14,469 nucleotides of DNA from Candidatus Latescibacterota bacterium. Lineage in GTDB: Bacteria > Blakebacterota > Blakebacteria > Blakebacterales > Blakebacteraceae. The notes under the pieces were generated by a model. That model ran no database searches. It was not told the origin of the DNA and saw only the letters and a program-made list of their open reading frames with translations. The stretch spans positions 1-14,469 of the forward strand of contig JAGLTZ010000214.1 in NCBI GenBank assembly GCA_023135015.1, written 5' to 3'. Both the position numbers and the translations under genes were made by a program. Shown here piece by piece: positions 1 to 7,880 of this stretch (position 1 is the first letter of the stretch; each line of letters starts with the position of its first letter).

Positions 1-588
1 TGATTCCCGGATCGCTTCGGCATGTGGAGCGCGCTGCATCTGGCCGAAATCCATCTCGATCAGGAAGACAATCGCCGTAGGATGATCAAGCCGGATCTCG
101 TGCCCGTAATCCTCGGCAAACCGACCTTTATGGGTGTAGATGTACTCATGAGGCAGCGGTGCAAATCCCACTGCAACAGCTCCGAGGGCCCGAACCATCT
201 CCCTCACCAGCCCGGAATGATCAACGGTCTCTTGGAACCTCTCTTGCCATTCCTTGATAATGGCGGGGTCGGGTTCGATATCGTAAATGGACTCGAAGTA
301 TCTCTCTGCCTCACCGGTTATCTCGGGGTGATAGTACCGGGAACCAGGTAGATAAAGAGGGATCATCGCACGGATGCGATCGTCCTCTTTCTTCAGTTCC
401 GGTCGTCGCTCATAGTACTCGTCGTACTCGGGCGTACCTTCGACACGCGACATACGGGCGAACATAACATCCCGCTCATCGACCTGAGAATCAGGTCCGC
501 TCCTGACAGCTCGCTTACGGAAAAGGTCTACAGGAAAGAACAGGACGATCAGAAATAGCGCACAACCCAGCAGCAGTGTTATCAGCAT
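1..588 (-). CDS. Reductive dehalogenase-like protein, membrane-anchored (N-terminal part, runs off left edge)
   Basis: An open frame of 196 codons runs from ATG at 588 to the window edge with no stop, so the gene is cut. Residues 1-20 are a hydrophobic segment without an upstream basic residue, followed by DLFRKR (21-26); this reads as a membrane anchor with the rest on the cytoplasmic side. Then come DERDVMFARM (37-46), GTPEYDEYY (51-59), RRPELKKEDD (61-70), PGSRYYHPEI (81-90), YIYTHKGRFAEDYGHEI (149-165), AIVFLIEMD (172-180) and a final ES. This order recalls the N-terminal half of the reductive dehalogenase / epoxyqueuosine-reductase-like corrinoid fold (RdhA, QueG). Catalytic residues and the two 4Fe-4S motifs of that family would lie beyond the edge, so activity cannot be judged. 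There is no twin-arginine signal, unlike respiratory RdhA. The ribosome site is weak (AGG five bases upstream). Family call is moderate; substrate unknown. Confidence 0.62.
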   Translation of the reverse strand, partial: MLITLLLGCALFLIVLFFPVDLFRKRAVRSGPDSQVDERDVMFARMSRVEGTPEYDEYYERRPELKKEDDRIRAMIPLYLPGSRYYHPEITGEAERYFESIYDIEPDPAIIKEWQERFQETVDHSGLVREMVRALGAVAVGFAPLPHEYIYTHKGRFAEDYGHEIRLDHPTAIVFLIEMDFGQMQRAPHAEAIRES

Positions 589-693
589 GGATACCTGGGA
601 CCGTTGTTTGCAGAATGAAAAGGCCGGATACTGCCCTCTGTATCAATGCCACAATAATGGGAAAAGGGCACGCCACCACCAGAGAGTATTGGC

Positions 694-725
694 TTGAAAT
701 GACACCTTCACTGGCGGACTATAAT
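694..725 (+). promoter_or_regulatory. Candidate promoter of the release-factor-like gene
   Basis: The -10 box TATAAT (720-725) is a perfect sigma-70-type consensus and the -35 box TTGAAA (694-699) matches four of six, but the spacer of 20 bases is longer than the usual 16-18. Transcription would be expected to start about seven bases after the -10 box, at or next to the ATG at 732, giving a leaderless message. Promoter use in this organism is unknown, so this rests on consensus only. Confidence 0.35.
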
Positions 726-731
726 TGTCTT

Positions 732-1085
732 ATGGAACTGGAGGAACTGGAACAGGAATGTGATATCGAGTTCACCCGGACCGGCGGGCCAGGTGGGCAG
801 CACAGGAACAAGGCCGAGACTGCTGTACGGATAACCCATCGTCCGACCGGCATCGTGGTGGTAGCCTCTGAAAGCCGATCACAATACCGCAATCGCATCA
901 CTGCTCTGGAAAGGCTCTCCGAACGTCTGGAAGAGCTGGAGAGAGAGAGGGATGCTGCCGAACGACGCAGGCGACGGCGCCGCACTAAACCAACCCTGGC
1001 CTCGCGGCTCCGCCGGCTCGAGGAGAAAAAACGACTGAGCCGGAAGAAGCTGCTGAGGCGGAGGGTAAAGCCGCCGTCCGACTGA
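732..1085 (+). CDS. Peptide chain release factor-like protein (GGQ domain, ArfB type)
   Basis: The 117-residue product is a single catalytic release-factor domain with a basic tail. GGPGGQHRNK (18-27) holds the GGQ motif (21-23) that enters the ribosomal peptidyl-transferase centre and hydrolyses peptidyl-tRNA; RITHRPTGI (33-41) and SRSQYRNR (48-55) are the expected follow-up motifs. Residues 60-83 are a charged helix ending in a run of arginines, and 85-110 (TKPTLASRLRRLEEKK and on) resemble the basic tail of ArfB/YaeJ, which senses an empty mRNA channel in stalled ribosomes. There is no codon-recognition domain, so ribosome rescue fits better than normal termination. I chose ATG 732 because family similarity begins there; ATG 699 and ATG 576 are in frame but would add unlike sequence, and the latter would overlap the divergent gene. 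No Shine-Dalgarno is seen at 732. Closely related lone GGQ proteins of unproven role exist, so arfB is not assigned. Confidence 0.85.
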   Translation: MELEELEQECDIEFTRTGGPGGQHRNKAETAVRITHRPTGIVVVASESRSQYRNRITALERLSERLEELERERDAAERRRRRRRTKPTLASRLRRLEEKKRLSRKKLLRRRVKPPSD

Positions 1086-1180
1086 CATCACCCGCCGACC
1101 ATTAATTTCAGCATTTCAAGATACATGTGTCGATGCGATTTCCGTCACCGTCCTGATCGCCACGGAATGCTCCGATTCTC

Positions 1181-1209
1181 TTGCACCGGGAACGGTTGGG
1201 GAATAGACT
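1181..1209 (+). promoter_or_regulatory. Weak candidate promoter of the peptidase operon
   Basis: TTGCAC (1181-1186) and TAGACT (1204-1209) are separated by exactly 17 bases but match the consensus only three and four of six. It is the best-spaced pair noticed in the 224-base gap before the peptidase gene, which otherwise holds only the leader hairpin and the ribosome site. Confidence 0.2.
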
Positions 1210-1256
1210 CGCACAGGGATCCGAGCCCGACAACAGCAAGGATCTATCCATTGCCC

Positions 1257-1277
1257 GGTCCCGCCCATGCCGGGACC
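1257..1277 (+). other. GC-rich leader hairpin before the peptidase gene
   Basis: GGTCCCG (1257-1263) and CGGGACC (1271-1277) are perfect 7-base inverted arms around a 7-base loop. It ends 17 bases before the ribosome binding site at 1295. There is no T-run after it, so it is not a classic terminator. It could shape the mRNA leader or arise by chance. Confidence 0.3.
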
Positions 1278-1294
1278 CATTGACCAAATCGGCC

Positions 1295-1301
1295 AGAGGA
1301 G
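1295..1301 (+). promoter_or_regulatory. Ribosome binding site fixing the peptidase start at 1310
   Basis: AGAGGAG lies 8 bases before ATG 1310. It places the start directly ahead of a classic signal peptide and rules out the ATG at 1181, which would add 43 residues in front of it. The ten-base string AGAGGAGTCT recurs before the next gene (3982-3991). Confidence 0.85.
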
Positions 1302-1309
1302 TCTCTCTC

Positions 1310-3943
1310 ATGCGCTCTCCAGTCACTCCACTCCGTCTCCGTAATCTCTCCACCCCTGCAGGGTTACTGCTGGCGGCACTGCTTCTGTTGCCCACTGCTT
1401 CCCGGCTCGAAGCACAGCAGCTGCAGAGCCCGGAAGCTTTTCTCGGCTTCCCGGTCGGCGCGGACAACAAACTGGCCCACTGGGACCAGATCCTGGAATA
1501 CATATATATGGCCGATCGGGCTTCAGAGCGGATTGAGGTGACAGAAATTGGAAAGTCGACCCTCGGCCGGCCCTTCATAATGATGACGATAACCTCGGCC
1601 GAGAACATGAAGAACCTCGACAGGCTCAAGGAGATCAACCGCAGGCTCTACGATCCGGAGAGTATACGGAGTGTGGAAGAGGCACAGGAGCTCATTGCCG
1701 AGGGGAAGGTGGTGGTGTGCATAACATGCGCCATACACGCCTCCGAGATCGGGTCGACACAGATGTCCCTGGAGGCGGTTTACCGCCTGGCCACCGAAGA
1801 GAGCCCATACATCCAGAACATACTGGACAATGTGGTGTTCCTCTTCTTCCCATGCATCAACCCCGACGGTCAGGCGATGGAGGTGGAGTGGTTCAACGAT
1901 ACCTTCGGCACAGAGCACGAAGGTGCCAGGCTGCCGTGGCTCTACCACCATTACACCGGGCACGACAACAACCGGGACGCCTACATGTTCACTCAGGTGG
2001 AGAGCCGGCTGCTGGGCCAGATCCTCTATCACGACTGGTTCCCTGAGGTGTGGCTCGATGAACACCAGATGGGCGCTTCGGGAGCACGGATCTTCATCAT
2101 GCCGGCCGCCGGTCCTCCCAACCCGAACGTGGACCCCTGGATCTACCGTACCGCCGGCCTTCTCGGCTTCGCCCAGGCCCAGGCTCTCGACGAGGCCGGC
2201 AAATCCGGCGTGCTCTACGGCGAGAGGTTCACTTACTGGTGGCAGGGCGCCATGGCATGGGCCGGATGGTGGCACAACATGGTTGGGATGCTCTCAGAAC
2301 TCGCAAGTGTCCGCAATCTGGCTTCTCCCACCGAACAGCCTGTCGCGCCAGCCGGGCCCCCGGCGGCGGAAACGACAGAGGAGGCACCGGCGGGGGGCCG
2401 TCGCGGTGGCGGGGGGCCGCCCAGAGACATCGTTGCCCGCCCCGAGTACCTCAACCCGTGGAGAGGCGGACGGTGGAGCCTGCGCGATATCGTCGACTAT
2501 GAATACATCATCACCTTCGCACTCCTGGACATCTGTGCCGATATGCGCGAGAACATGCTCTCGGGAATATACACCGTCAACAAGCGCACCGTCGAAAAAG
2601 GGAAGTCAGGGAACCCCTCTGCAATCCTCATCCCGGCCGATCAGCACGATGGCCCGACGGTAATCAAGCTTCTTCAGATACTCCATATGGGCGGCTTGAA
2701 GATAGACAGGGCCACCGCGCCATTTACAGCCGACGGGAAGGAGTATCCGGCCGGAACCTTTTTGATCCCCATGGCTCAGGTCTTCCGCAACTACGCCAAG
2801 GACCTTCTCGAGCCCCAGGTCTATCCATCCACCACCCAGCCTTACGACGTATCCGGATGGAGCCTTGGAATGCAGATGGGTGTGGAGACGATCTTCGTGG
2901 ATGCCCCCTTCGACTACCGGGGGGAGGCCGTTGGAGAGGCCCCGATGCCGCCCGGTCGCATCGAAGGCAGGGGCAGCACCTTCCTGCTGGATGCGCGCAA
3001 CAATGACAGCTTCGTTGCTGCATTGAGGCTGCTCCGGGCAGGCCGGAGGGTGGGCCGTCTTGCCGAACCATACAATGCGCGTGGTGTGGATCTGCCGGCG
3101 GGTGCGTTTGTGGTCACAGGTTCAGGGGCCAGGGGTGATATCGAGGCTGTGGTGCGCGAGCTGGGGATCACCGCCCATGCCGTCGGACGGGTCACTCCCG
3201 ACATCGAGTTGGCCGGGGTTCCCAGGGTCGCGCTCTACCAGGAGTGGGGAGGCAACATGGACGAGGGATGGACCAGGTATACCCTGGACAACTTCGAATG
3301 GGAGCCGATCACGATCCACCCCGAGGACATACGCGACCAGATAAACCTCCGCAAACGCTACGACGTCATCCTGTTCCCTGACACCCGGCCAAGCTCGATC
3401 ATCAACGGCATGAGCGGCAGGAACACACCTCCGCAATACCAGGGTGGTATTGAGGAATCGGGGCTCGCCGCCCTGAAGGCCTTCGCAGACGAGGGAGGAA
3501 CACTTGTCATGCTTGGCCGGAGCACCCAGCTGGCCCTCGAGCAGTTCGGTGCGCCTTATGAAGACGCCCTGCAGGGGGTGGAGCGCGGAGCGTTTATCTG
3601 CCCCGGTTCAATCCTTGAAGTCGAGGTCGACCCATCCAACCCGGTTGCATGGGGAATGCCGGAGAAGGCCAACGTGATGTTCGCCCGCGACCTGGTGCTG
3701 CTGCCGACGGTAACGTTCGGATCTTCTACGTCTACAGTGGCAGTGAGATTCGGCGACCAGAACCCGCTCCGCTCCGGCTGGATAGAAGGAGCCGAACATA
3801 TCTTCAATACAATCGGGGCGGCAGTTGTTACATATGGTAAGGGTAAGCTTGTTCTGCTCCCGCTGCGCATACAGCGCCGGGCCCAGACACACGGCACCTT
3901 CAAGCTTCTTTTCAACCCGCTGATCAACAGTGTGGCAAGATAG
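1310..3943 (+). CDS. Secreted M14-family zinc carboxypeptidase-like metallopeptidase
   Basis: The product has 877 residues. A Sec signal peptide spans 1-35 (basic start, hydrophobic core 17-30, likely cleavage LEA|QQ). The M14 domain follows: HASE (143-146) gives the zinc ligands His143 and Glu146; DNNRD (219-223) carries the Asn-Arg pair that binds a substrate carboxylate; DEHQMG gives the third ligand His252; MLSELAS places Glu330 as the catalytic base. All expected active-site residues are therefore present. A Pro/Gly/Arg-rich linker (about 340-378) leads to a long C-terminal part. Around the final 250 residues, RYDVILFPD and the stretch about 100 bases later on gene level, EGGTLVMLG, look like a class-I glutamine-amidotransferase-like fold seen in large M14 homologues; this is inference. 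It probably removes residues from extracellular peptides. It shares an operon with the propeller gene 52 bases downstream. The substrate is unknown. Confidence 0.88.
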   Translation: MRSPVTPLRLRNLSTPAGLLLAALLLLPTASRLEAQQLQSPEAFLGFPVGADNKLAHWDQILEYIYMADRASERIEVTEIGKSTLGRPFIMMTITSAENMKNLDRLKEINRRLYDPESIRSVEEAQELIAEGKVVVCITCAIHASEIGSTQMSLEAVYRLATEESPYIQNILDNVVFLFFPCINPDGQAMEVEWFNDTFGTEHEGARLPWLYHHYTGHDNNRDAYMFTQVESRLLGQILYHDWFPEVWLDEHQMGASGARIFIMPAAGPPNPNVDPWIYRTAGLLGFAQAQALDEAGKSGVLYGERFTYWWQGAMAWAGWWHNMVGMLSELASVRNLASPTEQPVAPAGPPAAETTEEAPAGGRRGGGGPPRDIVARPEYLNPWRGGRWSLRDIVDYEYIITFALLDICADMRENMLSGIYTVNKRTVEKGKSGNPSAILIPADQHDGPTVIKLLQILHMGGLKIDRATAPFTADGKEYPAGTFLIPMAQVFRNYAKDLLEPQVYPSTTQPYDVSGWSLGMQMGVETIFVDAPFDYRGEAVGEAPMPPGRIEGRGSTFLLDARNNDSFVAALRLLRAGRRVGRLAEPYNARGVDLPAGAFVVTGSGARGDIEAVVRELGITAHAVGRVTPDIELAGVPRVALYQEWGGNMDEGWTRYTLDNFEWEPITIHPEDIRDQINLRKRYDVILFPDTRPSSIINGMSGRNTPPQYQGGIEESGLAALKAFADEGGTLVMLGRSTQLALEQFGAPYEDALQGVERGAFICPGSILEVEVDPSNPVAWGMPEKANVMFARDLVLLPTVTFGSSTSTVAVRFGDQNPLRSGWIEGAEHIFNTIGAAVVTYGKGKLVLLPLRIQRRAQTHGTFKLLFNPLINSVAR

Positions 3944-3980
3944 CGATAAAGGATCTGCTGAACGCTTACTCCAATCGATC

Positions 3981-3988
3981 AAGAGGAG
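3981..3988 (+). promoter_or_regulatory. Ribosome binding site fixing the propeller gene start at 3996
   Basis: AAGAGGAG lies 7 bases before ATG 3996, immediately ahead of a signal peptide. The in-frame ATG at 3930 would overlap the end of the peptidase gene and hide the signal peptide behind 22 residues. Confidence 0.85.
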
Positions 3989-3995
3989 TCTTAGA

Positions 3996-6902
3996 ATGTG
4001 TACTCGAAGATACCTTCCGCCCCTCCTGGCGATTGCGGTTTGCCTGCTCCTCACTGCAGGCAGCGCCCTCGCACAGGTCCCGACCGAAGAGCTGATCAGG
4101 AACATGACGTGGCGCAATATCGGCCCCTCCAACATGTCGGGCCGGATCTCTGACATCGATGCGCTGGAAGACGATTACCGCTTCGTCATCGTTGCCTCCG
4201 CATCGGGCGGTGTCTGGAAGTCGACCAACGCCGGAACAACCTGGGAGCCGATCTTCGACGACTACGGCACGGGTTCGATCGGTGCCGTGTCGATATTCCA
4301 GCCAGATCCGGACATCATATGGGTCGGCACGGGCGAGCCGAACAACCGAAATAGTGTCGCCTGGGGAGACGGCGTCTACAAATCAACCGACGGCGGCGAG
4401 ACGTGGGCGCCAGCCAATCGAGGGATGATAGACTACGGCATTACCGCCCTGGCCGTGAATCCCTCCGACAGCCAGGTCTACGTGGGGGCGATCGGCCACC
4501 TGTGGGGCTACTCGGGCGACCGCGGCGTGTTCAAGACGACCGACGGCGGTCAGAACTGGGAGCGTGTCCTCTATGTGGACGAGAAGACCGGGTGCAGCGA
4601 CCTCGAGATGGACCCCACCGACCCGGATGTGCTCTACGCCGGTATGTACCAGCGCCTGCGCCGCCCCTGGCGCTTCGACAGCGGCGGTCCAAACGGTGGC
4701 ATTTTCAAGAGCACCGACGGCGGGAGAACATGGACCGAGCTGACCAACGGGCTCCCTTCCGGGGACACCGGCAAGATCGGACTGTCGATCAGCCGCAGCA
4801 ACCCGAGGGTCATCCAGGCCTTCGTGGAGGCCGAGCAGGCAGAACGTGGTGAACCGGCCGACCCCTCCAACCCGAAATCAGGTGTCTACCGTTCGGAAGA
4901 TAGTGGTGTGAGTTGGGAGCATGTTAACACCTACAACAACAGGCCATTCTACTACAGCCACATCAACATCAACCCGATTGACGAGAACCTCGTTTACCTC
5001 ATCACCGGAAGCTTCCAGTACTCCGAAGACGGCGGGAGGACGATCCAGCGAATGGGAGGCGGCATCCATGGCGATTACCACGCCATGTGGGTCGACCCCC
5101 ACAACAGGGACCGCTTCTACATCGGGAACGATGGAGGTGTGGCGCTGACCCACGACCATGGGAGCAGTTACATCTTCTTCGACAACATGTGCCTGGCTCA
5201 GTTCTACGCCGTTGGGGTGGATATGCGCGACCCCTACTACGTCTACGGCGGTCTGCAGGACAACGGCTCGTGGGGCGGTCCCAGCCGGAGCCGGGAGAGA
5301 AGCGGCATCCTGACCGACCACTGGTACAGCGTGGGTGGCGGTGACGGATTCCACTGCCAGGTCGACCCCACCGACTGGCGGACCATTTACGTTGAGAGTC
5401 AGGGGGGTGCCATATCCCGCGCAAACGCCGAGACGCGCGAAAGGTTCAGCATCCGGCCGAACATCCGGGAGAACCAACTCAACATCCTCAACTACGAAGA
5501 TTACATCACAGACGAAATTCTGGAAAAGCAGAGGGAGGCAGGATGGCGCGATTCCCCCTTCAGGTTCAACTGGAGCTCGCCTATCGTCCTCTCGCCTCAC
5601 AACCCTCATACGGTCTTCTTCGGCGGCAACGTCCTCTTCAGGAGTGTCAACCGGGGGGAGTCGTGGATGATAATCAGCCCCGATCTGACCACCGACGATC
5701 CCGTGAAGATCAACCGCGACACGGGCGGTCTGACTTCAGACGTGACCGGCGCCGAGAACCACTGCAGCATCCTCACCATCTCGGAATCACCTGTGAGGGC
5801 CGGGCTGATCTGGGTCGGCACCGACGACGGCAACGTCCAGCTGACACGTGACGGCGGAGTCAACTGGACCAACGTGCGGGGCAATATCAGAGGTGTTCCG
5901 GACGGTATATGGGTCAGCCGTGTCGAGGCCTCCCACTTCGACGAGGGTACCTGCTACCTGACCTTCGACGGTCACCGCAGCGACAACTTCAAGCCGTACG
6001 TCTTCAAGACCACCGACTACGGCCAGACCTGGGCCAACATTGCCAATAACATGCCCGATGGCCAATGCATCTACGTGATCAAGGAAGACCTGAAGAATCC
6101 CAACCTGCTCTTCGTGGGGACCGAATTCGCGTGCTTCGCTTCGCTGAACGGCGGCCAGTCGTGGAGCAGGCTTATGAACGGTCTACCCACAGTTGCTGTC
6201 CACGATCTGGTCATCCACCCCCGTGACAACGATCTGATAGCCGGAACACACGGCAGGGGCGTCTGGATTCTTGACGACATATCGCCGCTGCAGCAGTACA
6301 CCGAAGAAGTTCAGAATTCAGAGGCATTCCTCTTCGAAGCAAGAGCCGCAACACAGTGGCTCAACATCAGTCGTGGAGGCTCGCGAGGTCATCTCTACTT
6401 CAGCGGAGAGAATCCACAGAGAGGAGCTGTCATAAACTTCTTTGTGAAGGATGTACCGACCGACAAAGTCCAGCTCGAGATCTCCGACATCGGCGGGCAG
6501 CTGAAACGCACCGTCGAAATCGAAGCTGGAGCAGGCATCAACATGTACAACTGGGACATGCGCTTCAACCCGACCGAAGAGCAGCGCCGGTTATTCATTC
6601 AGCAGTTGAGGGCGATGATTGAGCGCATCCCTGAGCAGGTGGAGCTCACAAGGGCCCAGAGTCGTGAGTTGACCCGTATAGGCCGCAGGCTCGATGAGAC
6701 TCTGACCAACGAAGAGTTGATGGAGATAAACCGGCAGATAACCGAAATGATGGGCGGTGGATTCCGCGGTTTCGGCGGCAGGAGGGGCAGAGGCGGCCTT
6801 CAGGGTCCCCAGGCCGAACCTGGAACCTACCGGGTCACACTGACGGTCAACGGCGAAAGCTACACAGGCACTATTACAATCCGCCGCGATCCGCTGACAT
6901 AG
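3996..6902 (+). CDS. Secreted Asp-box (BNR/sortilin-like) beta-propeller protein
   Basis: The product has 968 residues with a Sec signal peptide at 1-26 (cleavage ALA|QV). MTWRNIGPSNMSGR just after it is the usual opening of the BNR-repeat/VPS10-like family. At least ten Asp-box-like motifs (S/T-x-D-x-G-x-T-W) are visible, for example STNAGTTW (76), STDGGETW (130), TTDGGQNW (181), STDGGRTW (239), TRDGGVNW (617), TTDYGQTW (672) and SLNGGQSW (716). They mark blades of two tandem propellers. After about residue 770 come a helical, charged segment, a Gly/Arg-rich linker (GGGFRGFGGRRGRGG) and a C-terminal Ig/FlgD-like strand region ending ITIRRDPLT. Homologues are often labelled glycosyl hydrolase, but Asp boxes are structural, and no sialidase arginine triad was identified. 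A role in peptide or glycan binding or breakdown outside the cytoplasm, together with the M14 enzyme, is inferred from context. Confidence 0.87.
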   Translation: MCTRRYLPPLLAIAVCLLLTAGSALAQVPTEELIRNMTWRNIGPSNMSGRISDIDALEDDYRFVIVASASGGVWKSTNAGTTWEPIFDDYGTGSIGAVSIFQPDPDIIWVGTGEPNNRNSVAWGDGVYKSTDGGETWAPANRGMIDYGITALAVNPSDSQVYVGAIGHLWGYSGDRGVFKTTDGGQNWERVLYVDEKTGCSDLEMDPTDPDVLYAGMYQRLRRPWRFDSGGPNGGIFKSTDGGRTWTELTNGLPSGDTGKIGLSISRSNPRVIQAFVEAEQAERGEPADPSNPKSGVYRSEDSGVSWEHVNTYNNRPFYYSHININPIDENLVYLITGSFQYSEDGGRTIQRMGGGIHGDYHAMWVDPHNRDRFYIGNDGGVALTHDHGSSYIFFDNMCLAQFYAVGVDMRDPYYVYGGLQDNGSWGGPSRSRERSGILTDHWYSVGGGDGFHCQVDPTDWRTIYVESQGGAISRANAETRERFSIRPNIRENQLNILNYEDYITDEILEKQREAGWRDSPFRFNWSSPIVLSPHNPHTVFFGGNVLFRSVNRGESWMIISPDLTTDDPVKINRDTGGLTSDVTGAENHCSILTISESPVRAGLIWVGTDDGNVQLTRDGGVNWTNVRGNIRGVPDGIWVSRVEASHFDEGTCYLTFDGHRSDNFKPYVFKTTDYGQTWANIANNMPDGQCIYVIKEDLKNPNLLFVGTEFACFASLNGGQSWSRLMNGLPTVAVHDLVIHPRDNDLIAGTHGRGVWILDDISPLQQYTEEVQNSEAFLFEARAATQWLNISRGGSRGHLYFSGENPQRGAVINFFVKDVPTDKVQLEISDIGGQLKRTVEIEAGAGINMYNWDMRFNPTEEQRRLFIQQLRAMIERIPEQVELTRAQSRELTRIGRRLDETLTNEELMEINRQITEMMGGGFRGFGGRRGRGGLQGPQAEPGTYRVTLTVNGESYTGTITIRRDPLT

Positions 6903-6930
6903 CCTTATCGCGGACTGCTGCTTCATGCAC

Positions 6931-6967
6931 AGGCAGGCGGGGGTTGCTGTCAATCCCCCGCTTGCCT
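6931..6967 (+). terminator. Hairpin terminator after the peptidase-propeller operon
   Basis: Arms 6931-6943 and 6955-6967 form a 13-base-pair stem (12 Watson-Crick pairs and one G-U), including five consecutive G-C pairs, around an 11-base loop. The stem begins 28 bases after the propeller stop codon. Only a T-rich stretch (TCTTCACTT) follows, not a pure T-run. The gene on the other strand stops at 6999, so the hairpin may serve both converging transcripts. Confidence 0.7.
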
Positions 6968-6998
6968 TCTTCACTTATCCCCTGCCTGCCCTCTTCTT

Positions 6999-7679
6999 CT
7001 ATTCAGGAATCCTCTCGAGCACTTTCTCGCTGGTCAGCTCCCTCAGTACATCCCGCGCAATCCAACGGGCTGCCTTCGAATCGAGCTCCTCGATTTCCCG
7101 GGCCGTCCCGATCGCCTTCCAATACAGTCGTATGTTCCTCTTGCCGATCTGCCTCAGCGCCCAGCTGATGGCTTTCTTTACATAATTGCGGCCGTCGTTC
7201 GATTCACGGACGATGGCGGGCATGAACTGCAGGAATTGGGAATCCTCCGCCTCCTTGTCGTGGAAGGCGAGTGCCGCCATCAGGGCGAAACCCGCCCGCT
7301 TCACGAACTCCGCCCGCCGGCCGGTCCAAGCCAGCGCCTTCTCATATGCAAAAGGCGTTTTGTCGAGGAGGTTCATGCAGACCTGATCGCACACATCCCA
7401 CGAATCGAAGTCCTTCACCCAGTTCTCCGCCTGTGTCTTGGTAACGCGCCGCGGATCCCCAACCAGGGCAGCGAGTATTCTCGCCTCATGAATTCCAGTC
7501 TTCCACAGGTCTTCGGCGAGCTGATGATCCCGGCCGGTTTCCTTTGCGATCTTCCGCAGTGAAGGGATCGAGATTCCCAGTGTATTTTCCGGGTTGATAC
7601 CAAACCTGGCCATCCCCTCGACATTCTCGGGATTGGCCATCGACCTGAGTTTCTTAACCACCTCGTCGGAGCGCCGCAC
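6999..7679 (-). CDS. DNA alkylation repair protein, AlkD-like HEAT-repeat glycosylase
   Basis: The 226-residue product matches the DNA_alkylation / COG4912 family, which excises positively charged alkylated bases such as 3-methyladenine and 7-methylguanine without flipping the base. NTLGISIPSLRKIAKE (32-47), HEARILAALVGDP (64-76), WVKDFDSWDVCDQVC (87-101), EFVKRAGFALMA (124-135) and RNYVKKAISWALRQIGKRN (164-182) are characteristic. Trp94, Asp98, Arg128 and Trp173 are spaced like the Trp109/Asp113/Arg148/Trp187 set of Bacillus cereus AlkD, so the enzyme is probably active. Translation begins at GTG 7679, supported by AAGGAGAG at 7684-7691 on the minus strand. The gene stands alone: it is divergent from tetR and convergent with the propeller gene. 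No SOS- or Ada-type box was recognised upstream. Confidence 0.9.
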   Translation of the reverse strand: MRRSDEVVKKLRSMANPENVEGMARFGINPENTLGISIPSLRKIAKETGRDHQLAEDLWKTGIHEARILAALVGDPRRVTKTQAENWVKDFDSWDVCDQVCMNLLDKTPFAYEKALAWTGRRAEFVKRAGFALMAALAFHDKEAEDSQFLQFMPAIVRESNDGRNYVKKAISWALRQIGKRNIRLYWKAIGTAREIEELDSKAARWIARDVLRELTSEKVLERIPE

Positions 7680-7683
7680 TGTT

Positions 7684-7691
7684 CTCTCCTT
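7684..7691 (-). promoter_or_regulatory. Ribosome binding site for the alkD-like gene (GTG start)
   Basis: Read on the minus strand, AAGGAGAG has its GGAG core 6 bases before the GTG codon at 7679-7677. This decides in favour of the non-ATG start. Confidence 0.75.
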
Positions 7692-7851
7692 TTACTCGTA
7701 TCCACCTTAAAAACGTACTGCACGGTATATGAATCATGTACTGGCATGCGGTCAGTATCATGTCGGCAGAAACAGGCTATCAGGAAAATCCGGGGCCGGT
7801 CCAGCCAATGTGGATAGTGCATTAGGATAAACAACGCTAATACGATAATAC

Positions 7852-7880
7852 TTGATTCGTTTATTCGTTTACGATATGTT
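7852..7880 (+). promoter_or_regulatory. Candidate tetR promoter overlapping the operator
   Basis: TTGATT (7852-7857) and TATGTT (7875-7880) are separated by exactly 17 bases, each matching four of six consensus positions. The -10 box lies inside the inverted repeat 7872-7897, so a bound repressor would block RNA polymerase. The expected start of transcription is near 7887, about 40 bases before the tetR ATG. Confidence 0.45.
7855..7870 (+). repeat. Tandem 8-base direct repeat
   Basis: ATTCGTTT occurs twice head to tail (7855-7862 and 7863-7870), filling the spacer of the candidate tetR promoter next to the operator. It may be a second protein-binding site or a slippage product. Confidence 0.5.

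Noticed and set aside
22..351. Plus-strand open frame of 109 codons
   Set aside because: It lies opposite the reductive-dehalogenase-like frame, has no ribosome site or recognisable motif, and is explained as its antisense shadow.
576..731. In-frame upstream extension of the release-factor-like gene (ATG 576 or ATG 699)
   Set aside because: The added residues do not resemble the family, contain Cys/Trp-rich sequence typical of non-coding translation, and ATG 576 would overlap the divergent gene starting at 588.
4878..5609. Long minus-strand open frame (243 codons) inside the propeller gene
   Set aside because: The propeller frame over the same bases has clear repeated Asp-box motifs. The antisense frame is valine-rich, low in structure and an expected effect of GC-rich codon bias.
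4221..6165. Repeated ACCGACGGCGG strings as a DNA repeat element
   Set aside because: They encode the Asp-box motif in successive propeller blades and are explained by protein repeats, not by a DNA element.
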